A stretch of 64,000 bases of DNA from Bacteroidetes bacterium OLB12 (GTDB lineage: Bacteria; Bacteroidota; Bacteroidia; Cytophagales; Cyclobacteriaceae): positions 1 through 64,000 of the forward strand of contig LNFR01000070.1 in the NCBI GenBank assembly GCA_001567185.1, read 5' to 3'. A program made the translations under genes and the position numbers. Positions within the stretch are counted from its first letter, which is position 1. Each line of letters opens with the position of its first letter. This document shows, in pieces, positions 18,129-27,039 of the stretch. The notes beneath the pieces were generated by a model. It did no database searches. It saw nothing but the letters and a program-made list of their open reading frames with translations, and was not told the origin of the DNA.

Positions 18129-20513
18129 TCAACCCCGGTTAAATTCGCGGTGAGCCACCCAGTTAACAGCCAATGAACTAAAGCCCACAACACTGATGCT
18201 GCTGACAGGCATGAGAATAGCGGCTATTAGCGGAGTAAGAAATCCACTCATGGCCACACTTAACGCAATGGCATTATAGCAGAACGAAATAATAAAAGCC
18301 GTTTTAAGAATGGTAGTTGATTTTTTTGCGAGTTGCAGGAATGAATCCAGCCGACCCAACATGTGCCCGGCCAGAATACCATCGCTGGCAGGCGTAAACA
18401 CTCCGGTATCATCGGTAACAGCAACACCCACATCGCTTTGTTGTAATGCACCAGAATCATTCAGGCCATCGCCAATCATCATCACTTTAAAGTTTTGTTT
18501 TTGTAACTCTGATATAAAACTCAATTTATCGTGTGGTGATTGATTAAAGCGCAGTTGCACCGGGGCCGGAAAAACGGTGCGCATCCGCCCCAACTCTACG
18601 GGCTGATCGCCCGATACCATTGCCTTTACAATTGACCCCAACCGGGTAACTAAATTTTTTGCCTCAGGTCTGATGGACGTTTCAATTTCAAAATAACCTC
18701 GTGCCAGGCCATCAATAGAAACAAAAACACGCGAGGCTGCTTCACCCCCACCCGTATTGCCGGTAAATGCGGCCGATCCAATACGAACGTTTTTACCGGA
18801 AACAACTGCCTGCACTCCTTTACCCGGAAATTCTTTTAACTCGGTAAGAACCGCATCAGATTTTCGTGTTATATGCTGCACAATCAGATTGCTTAACGGA
18901 TGCGTAGAGGTTGCCGCCAGCAATTTAATCCAACCTTCTTCCTGCGCTGAAAGTAAGCCTTTAAATGTTACGGCCGAGGCTCCATGCGTAACCGTACCGG
19001 TTTTATCAAACACCAACGCATTGATGGATGCCATTCGTTCAATTACATACGCATTCTTAAGATAAAAACCATGGCGACCGAATACCCGCAACATGTTGCC
19101 ATAGGTAAACGGTGCAGCCAATGCCAACGCACACGGACAGGCCACCATAAGTACAGAAGTAAGTACAAGCCATGTTTGGGCGGGTTCGTAATAATACCAA
19201 AATACACCGGTGCCAATGGCCAGCAACAACACAATCCATGTAAACCTACGGGCTGCCCTGTCCACCATTTTTCTATAAATACTCTCGTTCGGTTTTTGAA
19301 ATGCCGCTTCGTTCCACAAACTGGTTAGCTGGCTTTGTGCTGTTTTCTTTTGAACAACCAACTCGACAGGAAGACCTACTAATTTTCCACCTGCATATAC
19401 GTGTGCACCTTTTACTGCTTTAACCGGCTTTGATTCACCCGTTACAAAACTATAGTCGAAGTATGCTTCCTCGCTACTTAAAATAGAATCGGCCGGTACA
19501 ATTTCCATGTTGCGCACGCGAATTACATCCTGGGGCTCCAACTCATAAACCACCACCGGGCGCCACTCATTTTGTACCCACCGTTGCACGGCTAACGGAA
19601 AATAAGATTTATAATCGCGATCGAACGCCAGGCTATCGTAGGTCTTACCCTGAAACCAGCGGCCTATTAATAAAAAGAAAACCAGGCCCGTTAAGGAGTC
19701 AAGATATCCGGGCCCTGTACCAGTGGCAATATCGTAAATACTGCGTAGCAACAACGCCAGCAACCCAACCGCTATGGGTACATCAATATTGATTTGTCGT
19801 TGTTTAAAACTTTTCCATGCGTTTGTAAAATACTCCTGACCGCTATAAAAGGTTACCGGCAAGGCAAGGGCTATGTTCAGCCAGGAGAACAATTGTTGCA
19901 ACGTAACATCACGTTCATCTAAGCCCAGGTACTCCGGAAAGCTTAATAACATCACGTTTCCAAATGCAAAACCCGCTACGGCCAGTTTAATTACCAGGTG
20001 CTGCGTGGCGGGGCTTATGGACTGATCTTCTTTTTTGAGATTAATACGGGGAGCATAACCCAGCGAAGCAAGCAAACGTGCCAGCTTTGAAAGCGAAACC
20101 TGGCCCGGGTTAAAATCAATACGAACAGTTTTTCCTGAAAAATTTACCTCCGATTTTAATACTCCGGTTTGCAGCTTCTGCAAGTTTTCCAATAGCCAGA
20201 TGCAGGAAATACAATGAATATTGGGAATATAGAGCCGCACACGGGCAAACGTCTCTGAGTCAAACTCAAGCAATTGTTTGCGTATTGAATTTTCATCGAG
20301 GTATGCGTATGTCTCGTCACTTACATGCCTCAGATTTATGCCCGGGTTTTTATCAAATGCATAATATTCGCACAGGTTGTTTTCGCTCAGTATCTCATAC
20401 ACCGTTTTGCATCCATAACAACAAAACGATTTATTGTCTAAACTAAAAACCTCATCCTCGCAGCGTTGGCCGCAGTGGTAACAACTTACTTTTTCATTAA
20501 CTGCTACCTCCAT
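18129..20513 (-). CDS. ccoI: Copper-transporting P-type ATPase of the CcoI/FixI type
   Basis: A 794-residue P1B ATPase. The N-terminus carries a cysteine-rich metal domain (CYHCGQRCED, CCYGCKTVYE) followed by an HMA-like domain with IHCISCIWLLE, both typical of CcoI/FixI. Core motifs: VTGESKPV, the intramembrane CPCALALAAP, the phosphorylation site VFDKTGTVTHG, and IGDGLNDSGALQQSDVG. CcoI delivers copper for assembly of the cbb3 cytochrome oxidase. Its start overlaps the preceding Usp stop as TGATG, so it is the last gene of a usp-usp-ccoI operon behind an Fnr-like promoter. The usual small partner gene ccoS is not found downstream; a MITE-like element lies there instead. Confidence 0.92.
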   Translation of the reverse strand: MEVAVNEKVSCYHCGQRCEDEVFSLDNKSFCCYGCKTVYEILSENNLCEYYAFDKNPGINLRHVSDETYAYLDENSIRKQLLEFDSETFARVRLYIPNIHCISCIWLLENLQKLQTGVLKSEVNFSGKTVRIDFNPGQVSLSKLARLLASLGYAPRINLKKEDQSISPATQHLVIKLAVAGFAFGNVMLLSFPEYLGLDERDVTLQQLFSWLNIALALPVTFYSGQEYFTNAWKSFKQRQINIDVPIAVGLLALLLRSIYDIATGTGPGYLDSLTGLVFFLLIGRWFQGKTYDSLAFDRDYKSYFPLAVQRWVQNEWRPVVVYELEPQDVIRVRNMEIVPADSILSSEEAYFDYSFVTGESKPVKAVKGAHVYAGGKLVGLPVELVVQKKTAQSQLTSLWNEAAFQKPNESIYRKMVDRAARRFTWIVLLLAIGTGVFWYYYEPAQTWLVLTSVLMVACPCALALAAPFTYGNMLRVFGRHGFYLKNAYVIERMASINALVFDKTGTVTHGASAVTFKGLLSAQEEGWIKLLAATSTHPLSNLIVQHITRKSDAVLTELKEFPGKGVQAVVSGKNVRIGSAAFTGNTGGGEAASRVFVSIDGLARGYFEIETSIRPEAKNLVTRLGSIVKAMVSGDQPVELGRMRTVFPAPVQLRFNQSPHDKLSFISELQKQNFKVMMIGDGLNDSGALQQSDVGVAVTDDTGVFTPASDGILAGHMLGRLDSFLQLAKKSTTILKTAFIISFCYNAIALSVAMSGFLTPLIAAILMPVSSISVVGFSSLAVNWVAHREFNRG

Positions 20514-21272
20514 CAGGCATTAGAGTAAAAAATAGACATGTGGTGATCGGCCACCTGAGTTGCTAATTGTTGATTGTTTAGTAAATCTAATGCTGTTTTG
20601 CCCATTACCAAAACCGGCCGTGTAAGTTTGGTGGCGTGGGTCATTACCTGTTGCGCCAAATCTTCATTATTCAGCGGCACAATACCCACATCGTTAAAAA
20701 ACTTTTGCAGGTAACTTACCAGGTACTTTTCGAGAAGAATTTCCGGTGAGTCGTCCGGGCTTACGGTTAGCAAAGTCACCTTTTTGTCGCTGCTTACTTT
20801 TCCAAAAAAAGATAAAAACGACTTGAGTGCCACAAGGCCCGATTGGTCATAATCAAAGAGCACCAGAATCTCCTGATACGGTGAGAGCAGGTCTTCTGAA
20901 AGAAAAATCGGACAGGCTATAGAGTCGAAGAAATGATCGGGAAATGCCTGGCTCAACTTTAAGATATTATCGTGCTTAACCGGGTTAATGATAATTAAAT
21001 CGGCAAACCGGCTTTGGTTTAGCAGCAGGTTGGTACTTGCCTGTGTTTTGATGAAATCAAAGTCGAGGTTGAGTTGGCGAGCTTCCTCGCGCAAGCTCAA
21101 TTGTATTGCATTTTTTTCCTGATCTCCTTCTTTTGATTTTATCTGTCGTGAGAAATCACGTAAGAAAAAACCAACAAAAACTTTTCTTATCCACATGCGA
21201 GAGCAATTGCGCATAATCTGCCAGGTGCAGATTGGTTTGAAAATCTATAGGAAAAAGAATCTGCTTGTTCAC
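20513..21272 (-). CDS. Universal stress protein-like protein (N-terminal frameshift)
   Basis: The open frame starting at 21214 lacks the first beta strand of a Usp domain. The missing part is in another frame from the GTG at 21272: NKQILFPIDFQTNLHLADYAQLLSHVDKK, a normal Usp N-terminus. Removing one base from the four-base run at 21182-21185 joins it to VFVGFFLRDFSRQ. The rest contains a second alpha/beta domain but no clear G-x2-G-x9-G nucleotide loop, so it may not bind ATP. It sits 12 bases behind the tandem Usp gene and overlaps ccoI. Presumed cytoplasmic; role in low-oxygen physiology is inferred from the operon only. Confidence 0.75.
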
Positions 21273-21283
21273 AGGAGGTTGGA

Positions 21284-22114
21284 TTAACTGATTTTAAAAG
21301 TCCAGATGGGGCATTGTAAATGATTCACAGCATCTTCCGCAATGCTTCCACTCATCAGGTGGCTTAGTCCTCTGCGGCCGTGGGTTGCCATGACAATCAT
21401 ATCCGATTTTGTTTCGGCCATAAAGTTGCGGAGTCCTTCTTCTTCCGTAAAATCGTTATAGATGGTTAATGTATAATCTTTCAGCATATAGCGTTTAGCA
21501 AATGCTTTCATCTCTTTCTTAACCTCTACATCGCGCCTGAAGCGCGATGGCGTGTTGACATATAAAACGTGCAACGAAGCTCCAAAGAAGGTTTGAAGGG
21601 CTTTTACCTTCAGGGTTAATTCCTCCTGGTCAAGATCCAGTGTGTTGGGAAAAACTATGTTTTTAATGGAAGACAGTTTGGTGTTTCCTTTAAGGGTAAT
21701 TACCGGCACGGGGCTGGTGCGTACAATTTTTTCGGTATTGGAACCAATGAAAAATTCTTTCATACCGGTTGCACCGTGTGTGCCCATTACTACCAAATCA
21801 ATCTTATTGTCCTGAATAAAATCCCGGATGGAAGAGGTTGTACTGCCATACTCAATCAGCGTAGTAACTTTCACATCGCTCGCCCATTTTGCTTTCATTT
21901 TGTTAAAATGCTTTTCAGAATGAGCTTTCATATCTTTAATAAACACTTCTTCGAAAGAAAGCGATGGCATAAGTACACTATCACTCATTACCGGAAGTTC
22001 AATTACGTTCAGTAAAATCACTTCGCCTCCGCTTTTGCGGGTAACTTCAACAGCAAACTTAAAAGCCTGTACTGCAGGGTCAGAGAAATCACACGGAACC
22101 AGTATGCGTTTCAT
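21284..22114 (-). CDS. Tandem-domain universal stress protein
   Basis: Two Usp domains in 276 residues. Domain 1 starts KRILVPCDFSDPAVQAFKFA and has VVMGTHGATGMKEFFIGSNTE, the complete G-x2-G-x9-G(S) nucleotide loop. Domain 2 ends with IVMATHGRRGLSHLMSGSIAE. It is the first gene of the usp-usp-ccoI operon. A TAACTTTG box and an Fnr-type palindrome lie directly upstream, which suggests induction at low oxygen. Confidence 0.9.
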   Translation of the reverse strand: MKRILVPCDFSDPAVQAFKFAVEVTRKSGGEVILLNVIELPVMSDSVLMPSLSFEEVFIKDMKAHSEKHFNKMKAKWASDVKVTTLIEYGSTTSSIRDFIQDNKIDLVVMGTHGATGMKEFFIGSNTEKIVRTSPVPVITLKGNTKLSSIKNIVFPNTLDLDQEELTLKVKALQTFFGASLHVLYVNTPSRFRRDVEVKKEMKAFAKRYMLKDYTLTIYNDFTEEEGLRNFMAETKSDMIVMATHGRRGLSHLMSGSIAEDAVNHLQCPIWTFKIS

Positions 22115-22139
22115 AATACCAATGGTTTTTTTATTATAC

Positions 22140-22183
22140 CAAAGTTATAGGGAGACGGGTACCCGGCTAATGATGAGCATCAA
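22140..22183 (-). promoter_or_regulatory. Fnr-type promoter of the usp-usp-ccoI operon
   Basis: On the minus strand the exact -7 box TAACTTTG occupies 22147-22140. Upstream, 22170-22183 reads aTGATgagcATCAA on the plus strand, one mismatch from the Fnr consensus TTGAT-N4-ATCAA. The palindrome centre lies about 41-43 bases before the expected transcription start, the classic position for activation by a class II Crp/Fnr regulator. A gene for such a regulator is immediately upstream. Confidence 0.62.
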
Positions 22184-22293
22184 ATAAAAAGATGATTTTT
22201 GTCAGGTTTGACGCAGGAATATTCAAATAAAGCAGCCTTTGTTGTTCAGGTATTGCTCCATTCCATCATAGAATAATATTTACTATAGCTTAA

Positions 22294-23010
22294 TCAGGCA
22301 ACGATCAGATCGGCTTGTTTTGCAAGTTTCTTAACATCAAGCACTCTGATTTTTTTTCCTTCGAACGCAATCAGTCCATCCGATTTGAAATCGGACAGTA
22401 AACGAATTACGGTTTCGGTGGCTGTTCCGACAATACTGGCTAAGTCTTCGCGCGAAAGCGCCAGGTCTATGAGCGAACTGCCCTCGCCTTCCATACCATA
22501 CGTTTCCTTTAGCATTAACAGGTTTGCTGCTAACCGCTCGCGAACTGATTTGTGAGCAAGTTCAGCAAGTTTCTCTTCCATTACTCCCATCTCGTGGCAA
22601 ACGGCCTTTACCACACGCTTCATAAATGTGGGGTTTTTTTGTAACACCTCGAAAAAACTTTCTTTAGGAATGAAACAGATTTTTGCGTCTTCCAACACCG
22701 TGGCGGTAGCCTGGTAAAATTCTTCGCTTAACAACGCACGGTACCCCAGAAAATCACCGGGCTTGGCAATGTAAATGATAAATTCTTTGCCCTGCACGTT
22801 ATTCTTAAACACTTTTACTTTGCCCGCATTCATACAATACAAACCTGTGGGGCGAGTGCCTTCGTAAAAAATGTTCTGACCTTTTTTGTATGACACACAG
22901 GTCTTGTGATTGTTAATACGACTCAAGTCTTCCGGACTTAAACCACTAAAGAGTGAGTCTTGTAAATGTTCGCAGAGAGAACACGCTATGTTAAATTCAA
23001 CTTTGGCCAC
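22294..23010 (-). CDS. Crp/Fnr-family transcription regulator, Fnr-like
   Basis: A cyclic-nucleotide-binding-type beta barrel (residues about 25-140, GLYCMNAGKVKVFKN, AKPGDFLGYRALL) is followed by a winged-helix domain whose recognition region LSREDLASIVGTATETVIRLL is similar to the FNR/Crp E-x-V-x-R helix. The N-terminus has CSLCEHLQ, with further cysteines at C38, C59 and C112; whether four of these hold an oxygen-sensing iron-sulfur cluster cannot be decided by reading. It lies 30 bases behind menA and in front of the operon with the Fnr-like site, so it probably regulates that operon in response to oxygen. Confidence 0.88.
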   Translation of the reverse strand: MAKVEFNIACSLCEHLQDSLFSGLSPEDLSRINNHKTCVSYKKGQNIFYEGTRPTGLYCMNAGKVKVFKNNVQGKEFIIYIAKPGDFLGYRALLSEEFYQATATVLEDAKICFIPKESFFEVLQKNPTFMKRVVKAVCHEMGVMEEKLAELAHKSVRERLAANLLMLKETYGMEGEGSSLIDLALSREDLASIVGTATETVIRLLSDFKSDGLIAFEGKKIRVLDVKKLAKQADLIVA

Positions 23011-23040
23011 GGTTAAAAATGGTTAAATTGTGTGGGTTAT

Positions 23041-23934
23041 TCAAATTATCAGTAACCCTAATCCGAATAAGAGAACAAAAATTAAGGCAGAAAGTGCCAT
23101 TTGTTTCAAAAAAGGATCGAGTTGATGGGATGGTTTTTTGCTTACGGCTATTCCATTGTAGGCAAGCAGCGGCACCACTGCCAGAAATAAAAACTGCCAG
23201 GGTGAAGTATAGGTAAGTATGGTATATGCTGCTGCGCTGCCTAATCCGGCAATCAGCAAAAACCAATGATAGATAACTGCTTTCTCTTTGCCGATGCGTA
23301 CCGGAATAGAATATTTTCCGGCTGCCTTATCGGATTCAATATCGCGGATGTTGTTTACGTTTAACACGGCTATCGAGAAGAACCCACAACTAAGTGCCGG
23401 CAACATTTCCTTCCAGGTAATGTATTGTGTAAACAGGTAATAGGAGCCCATCACGCCAACTATTCCAAAAAATACTAAAACCGAAATATCGCCCAGGCCA
23501 ATGTACCCGTATGGTTTTTTACCAACTGTATAGCCGATGGCTGCCGCAATACTTAACAACCCAAGGCCAAGAAATAAGAACAAGGCTTTCCAATCGGGGC
23601 CAAAGGCTGTCCACAATAAAAACAGCCCGCATGCCAGGCTAAGAAATGCAAACAAAACAACGGCACCACGCATCTGGCTGGCCGTAATAACACCTGATTG
23701 TACCGCACGCTGCGGACCTTTGCGCCCGGCATGGTCAGCTCCATTTACAGAATCGCCATAATCGTTGGCGAGGTTGGACAGGATTTGAAGCAAAACCGTT
23801 GTAAGGCAACACAAAACAAATAGCAAGCCGTTGAATTTACCCGCGGCTGCAGCCAGAAATCCGGCCATGCCAATGCAGGCCATGGAAAGTGGAAGTGTGC
23901 GTAATCTGAAAGCCTGAAGCCATGCTTTGGTCAT
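23041..23934 (-). CDS. menA: 1,4-dihydroxy-2-naphthoate polyprenyltransferase
   Basis: Attaches the prenyl tail to 1,4-dihydroxy-2-naphthoate in menaquinone synthesis. The product is a UbiA-family membrane protein of 297 residues with about eight to nine hydrophobic helices. Both aspartate-rich prenyl-diphosphate motifs are present: NDYGDSVNGADHAGRKGPQRA and NNIRDIESDKAAGKYSIPVRIG, the latter typical of MenA. A TACCTTTG box ends four bases before the ATG, so its message should be nearly leaderless. It is followed by the Fnr-like regulator gene, linking quinone synthesis and respiratory control. Confidence 0.93.
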   Translation of the reverse strand: MTKAWLQAFRLRTLPLSMACIGMAGFLAAAAGKFNGLLFVLCCLTTVLLQILSNLANDYGDSVNGADHAGRKGPQRAVQSGVITASQMRGAVVLFAFLSLACGLFLLWTAFGPDWKALFLFLGLGLLSIAAAIGYTVGKKPYGYIGLGDISVLVFFGIVGVMGSYYLFTQYITWKEMLPALSCGFFSIAVLNVNNIRDIESDKAAGKYSIPVRIGKEKAVIYHWFLLIAGLGSAAAYTILTYTSPWQFLFLAVVPLLAYNGIAVSKKPSHQLDPFLKQMALSALIFVLLFGLGLLII

Positions 23935-23938
23935 CCGG

Positions 23939-23946
23939 CAAAGGTA
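23939..23946 (-). promoter_or_regulatory. Promoter -7 box of menA
   Basis: Exact TACCTTTG on the minus strand, with CCGG between it and the menA ATG at 23934. I do not see a convincing -33 TTG at the usual distance. Confidence 0.5.
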
Positions 23947-23969
23947 ATATCAATACACGAAAAATCAGA

Positions 23970-24422
23970 TTATTCAAGCATTAGAATCACAACCAGTTTA
24001 TTCTGAAAATTGATTCTGTCGCCAACCTTACTTCCCATTAATTGCAAGCCTATTGGCGAGGCGGGCGATACCGCCAGATACTCCTTGCCTTCAACCACCA
24101 ACTTACCCGCGCTAATGGCCAGGTAAAAATTACCGATGTTGGTGTACACAATACTGCCCAGGGCTGCTTTTGCGGTTGGTTGTGTCGGGTTTATTTTATT
24201 CAAAATTTCTTTCAACTTGTTTCCGGCAGCTACTTGTGCAGCGGCTTTCTCTTTTTCCAAATGAGCCATGGCCCGGCCTGTTTCAAATTTATCACCGGCA
24301 CTGCTTTTCTCTTCGGCATTGGCTGCCTCCTGGGCTTGCTGCATAGCCTCCTGGGCTGCTGCAATCCGGGCATCGGCATAAGCCAGGCACAACCCGAACA
24401 AGGCCTTGCGTAGCTCCATCAA
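23970..24422 (-). CDS. GreA/GreB-like small protein (coiled coil plus Gre-type C-terminal domain)
   Basis: The 150-residue product has an alanine- and glutamate-rich helical first half (about residues 20-70, EAMQQAQEAANAEEKSSAGD onward) and a second half resembling the FKBP-like C-terminal domain of transcript cleavage factors (AVSPASPIGLQLMGSKVGDRINF, compare SPIGKALLGKKVGD in GreA). Such proteins are common in Bacteroidota and are often mislabelled as 3-oxoacyl-ACP synthase. It may bind RNA polymerase but the acidic tip of GreA is not clearly present, so function is uncertain. Its start overlaps the stop of the LytTR regulator gene by four bases. Confidence 0.68.
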   Translation of the reverse strand: MMELRKALFGLCLAYADARIAAAQEAMQQAQEAANAEEKSSAGDKFETGRAMAHLEKEKAAAQVAAGNKLKEILNKINPTQPTAKAALGSIVYTNIGNFYLAISAGKLVVEGKEYLAVSPASPIGLQLMGSKVGDRINFQNKLVVILMLE

Positions 24423-25156
24423 ATTCCGAGTATTAGTTTGAGTTTGCCGTAGCCAGTTTTACTAATGGGAATTTGTTGGCCGTTGCGTAACACGGCCAGG
24501 TGTGTTTCTTTTTGATACGGTTCTATTTTAGTAATCTGGCTAATGTGTAGAATATACGACCGATGCACCCGCACAAACTGTTGCTGATCCAGGGTTTGCT
24601 CATAGAACGACATGGTTTTATTTTTCAGGTAAGCACCTTCAGCAGTTACAATCTTTACAAAATCATCATCGGCTTCTAAATAATGAATGTCGTGCACCGG
24701 AATAATCTTAACCTTATTACCGGTTTTAACCACAATGCGGTTATTCTGCGTGGTGGATTGAGCCATCGCATCGAGCAAGCCCGTGGTTACTGGTGGTGGT
24801 TGGGTTGCTTTATCTAAAAACTTCTGTACAGCTTTCGCGAAACGATCTTCTGATACCGGTTTAAGTAAATAATCGATTGCGTTGGCCTCAAACGCTTTTA
24901 GGGCAAATTCATCGAATGCGGTAATAAAAATTACAGCCGGCATTGGGCTTATCAACTCCAGCATTTCGAAGCCATTAATCTTTGGCATTTGAATATCCAG
25001 AAAAATTAAATCGGGTTGATGTTGTTGAATAGCCTTTACACCTTCAAAGCCATCGTTGCATTCTTCCACAACCTGTATTTGTGGAAAGTGAACCAGATAA
25101 CTTTTCAGAATCTCACGGCTCAGCGGTTCATCATCTATCAATATCGCTTTTGTCAT
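24419..25156 (-). CDS. LytTR-family response regulator
   Basis: N-terminal receiver domain with the acidic pair DDE at 8-10, phosphorylation site D54 in LIFLDIQMPKI and conserved lysine in YLLKPVSEDRF. The C-terminal LytTR DNA-binding domain (about 145-245) shows IHYLEADDDFVKIVT and FVRVHRSYILHISQI. The histidine kinase gene overlaps it upstream by four bases, so the two form a two-component system. Target genes are not known. Confidence 0.93.
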   Translation of the reverse strand: MTKAILIDDEPLSREILKSYLVHFPQIQVVEECNDGFEGVKAIQQHQPDLIFLDIQMPKINGFEMLELISPMPAVIFITAFDEFALKAFEANAIDYLLKPVSEDRFAKAVQKFLDKATQPPPVTTGLLDAMAQSTTQNNRIVVKTGNKVKIIPVHDIHYLEADDDFVKIVTAEGAYLKNKTMSFYEQTLDQQQFVRVHRSYILHISQITKIEPYQKETHLAVLRNGQQIPISKTGYGKLKLILGI

Positions 25157-26184
25157 GGCTGGGGTGGTATTATCAGATTTACCTTAAATGTAGTGTCTGT
25201 GCGTGCGGTGGTAAGCAGATCGTTGCGTGCATAAAGCAAATACAGCCTGCGTTGCAAGCCGCTTAATCCAAATCCACTTCCGGTAGCAGGTTGCATATCC
25301 GCATCGTACGGATTGGTAATTTCTATTTGCAAATCGGCACCATGCTGACGGGCTAAAAGTTGAATGGCTATTTTTCCGGTAGTACCATATAACCCAAATT
25401 TGATTGCATTTTCCAGCAATGGTTGTAAGACCAGCGTTGGAATAACACTTGCCTTGATTGCTTCATCCACCTGAACATCAATTTCCAGCCGGTGTCCAAA
25501 CCGAACTTTTTCTATAGAGAAATAAGTTTCGAGGTAATCCAGTTCCTGAGCCAGCGTTATCCAGGGTTTATCGGCCCGGGTTATCGTTAACCGAAGGAAA
25601 TCTGAAAGTTGCTGCACCATTTGCCGGGCCTGATCGGGTTTAGTCAAAATCAAAGCATTGATGGAGTTGAGGCTATTGAATAAAAAATGTGGTTGCAATT
25701 GTAATTGAAGTTTATGCAGTTCCGCATCGCGTGCTATCAGTTGTGTTTCTGTTTCCCGGGCTTTGGTTTCGGCCAACTCGCGCCATCGCGAATAAAAAAT
25801 CAAACCTACACCAACCGAAATGAGCATACTTAGTCCAAGGGCAAATCGCACCGGCATAGACTGGTCGAGAAAAGCCAGGTAGTGCGGATCGGTTATTAGC
25901 TGGCTGATTGCCTGTTGTGCCAGCCATTGCGACACAAACGCAAACAAAAGGGCTATGCCCAGCGTCATTTGAAAAGTTCTGTTGCGGGGCAAATACCCAA
26001 CCACCCCATAAATTAAAATAGCTGCGCTTATTGTAAACAGATTGAAGACTCCGGCATCCATTGCAGCTACCTGTGGCTCTAAACCAAAAAAATAATTTAA
26101 CCCGGCTGCGTATGCAATCGTCCACAGCAGAACAACACCCACCAGGGGTAAGCGCGATATCGGTAATGTTTGAGGTATTGGCAA
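25153..26184 (-). CDS. LytS/YehU-type sensor histidine kinase
   Basis: About four to five hydrophobic helices in the first 150 residues, then a short coiled coil and the His_kinase domain: LQLQLQPHFLFNSLNSINALI with the phospho-accepting histidine, and an ATP-binding region LVLQPLLENAIKFGLYG with GFGLSGLQRRLYLLY. It has no periplasmic sensor domain, so the signal is probably sensed in the membrane. The start at 26184 is TTG. Partner of the LytTR regulator immediately downstream. Confidence 0.9.
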   Translation of the reverse strand: MPIPQTLPISRLPLVGVVLLWTIAYAAGLNYFFGLEPQVAAMDAGVFNLFTISAAILIYGVVGYLPRNRTFQMTLGIALLFAFVSQWLAQQAISQLITDPHYLAFLDQSMPVRFALGLSMLISVGVGLIFYSRWRELAETKARETETQLIARDAELHKLQLQLQPHFLFNSLNSINALILTKPDQARQMVQQLSDFLRLTITRADKPWITLAQELDYLETYFSIEKVRFGHRLEIDVQVDEAIKASVIPTLVLQPLLENAIKFGLYGTTGKIAIQLLARQHGADLQIEITNPYDADMQPATGSGFGLSGLQRRLYLLYARNDLLTTARTDTTFKVNLIIPPQP

Positions 26185-26248
26185 TTTTTAACGAATACGT
26201 GCAAGCAAGATAAGGGCTATTCGATTATTTTTATACAAACATAGAAAA

Positions 26249-26794
26249 ATGAAGACCGACCGCTGGAGCGCTGATCTCGATGAAATTACCCAATCTTTTA
26301 AAGTAGCGTTTGGGGCGTTAACCCCAGATGAACTAAACTGGAAGCCCAACGCAAGCACGTGGAGCATTGCACAGATCATTCACCACCTGATTGTAGTAAA
26401 TGAAACATACTACCCAATTCTTGAACAAATCCGTAAAGGCAGCTATTACACTCCGCGTTTTGGACAAATCGGTTTTATCCATCGGTTTTTCGGAAAGTTC
26501 ATCTTAGACTCCGTACAACCTACTCAAAAAAGGAAAATAAAAACCTTCTCTATTTGGGAGCCGGAACAAAGCAGCATCCGGCCTGATATCGTAATGCAAT
26601 TTGAAAAACACCAACATGAACTGAAGCAGGTTATCCGCAGCAGCGAAGACCTGCTCGCTAAAAATACAATAATCTCCTCCCCTGCCAATCGTATGATTGT
26701 TTACAAACTCGAAACTGCATTTGACATTATAGTGGCACACGAAAGAAGACATTTAAATCAAGCGCAGGAATTAAACAAGACGCGCCTCTCCTGA
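26249..26794 (+). CDS. DinB superfamily protein
   Basis: A 181-residue four-helix-bundle protein of the DinB/YfiT type. The metal-binding histidines are in place: IIHHLIVVNE near residue 47 and IVAHERRHLNQAQ near residue 166. Homologues include thiol transferases with bacillithiol or mycothiol, but most members have unknown roles. Transcribed divergently from the LytS kinase gene. Confidence 0.85.
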   Translation: MKTDRWSADLDEITQSFKVAFGALTPDELNWKPNASTWSIAQIIHHLIVVNETYYPILEQIRKGSYYTPRFGQIGFIHRFFGKFILDSVQPTQKRKIKTFSIWEPEQSSIRPDIVMQFEKHQHELKQVIRSSEDLLAKNTIISSPANRMIVYKLETAFDIIVAHERRHLNQAQELNKTRLS

Positions 26795-26824
26795 CATTAA
26801 GTTAAATCACCCGGGTTTTATTAG

Positions 26825-26882
26825 TTGCTGTCAGGTCTTTCGACCTTTTTAATTGCTGTCAGGCCTTACGACCAGACAGCAA
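26825..26882. repeat. Direct repeat with hairpin (TTGCTGTCAGG...CGACC)
   Basis: Two similar 21-base units start at 26825 and 26853 (TTGCTGTCAGGTCTTTCGACC and its variant). The second ends in AGACAGCAA, so TTGCTGTC (26853-26860) pairs with GACAGCAA (26875-26882). It sits between dinB-like and the lipoprotein gene, and may act as a terminator or a structured 5' region. The other bases of this 245-base gap look like an AT-rich promoter region; I cannot identify a certain box. Confidence 0.5.
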
Positions 26883-27039
26883 ATGAAAAAAAACGTATCA
26901 TTAAACTTTCCCTCAACTTCTGAGTCTAATCGGTTTTTTTTAGATTTTGGCCAGATACGTTTTATTGGATTTTTTGAATTGATGGTTAAACTTTTTCTTA
27001 CGTGCCTTCTCTAAGCACCACAAACAAACTTAACACACA

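Noticed and set aside
23970..24422. 3-oxoacyl-ACP synthase
   Set aside because: This common label does not fit: 150 residues, no thiolase fold or Cys-His-Asn; the C-terminal half looks Gre-like.
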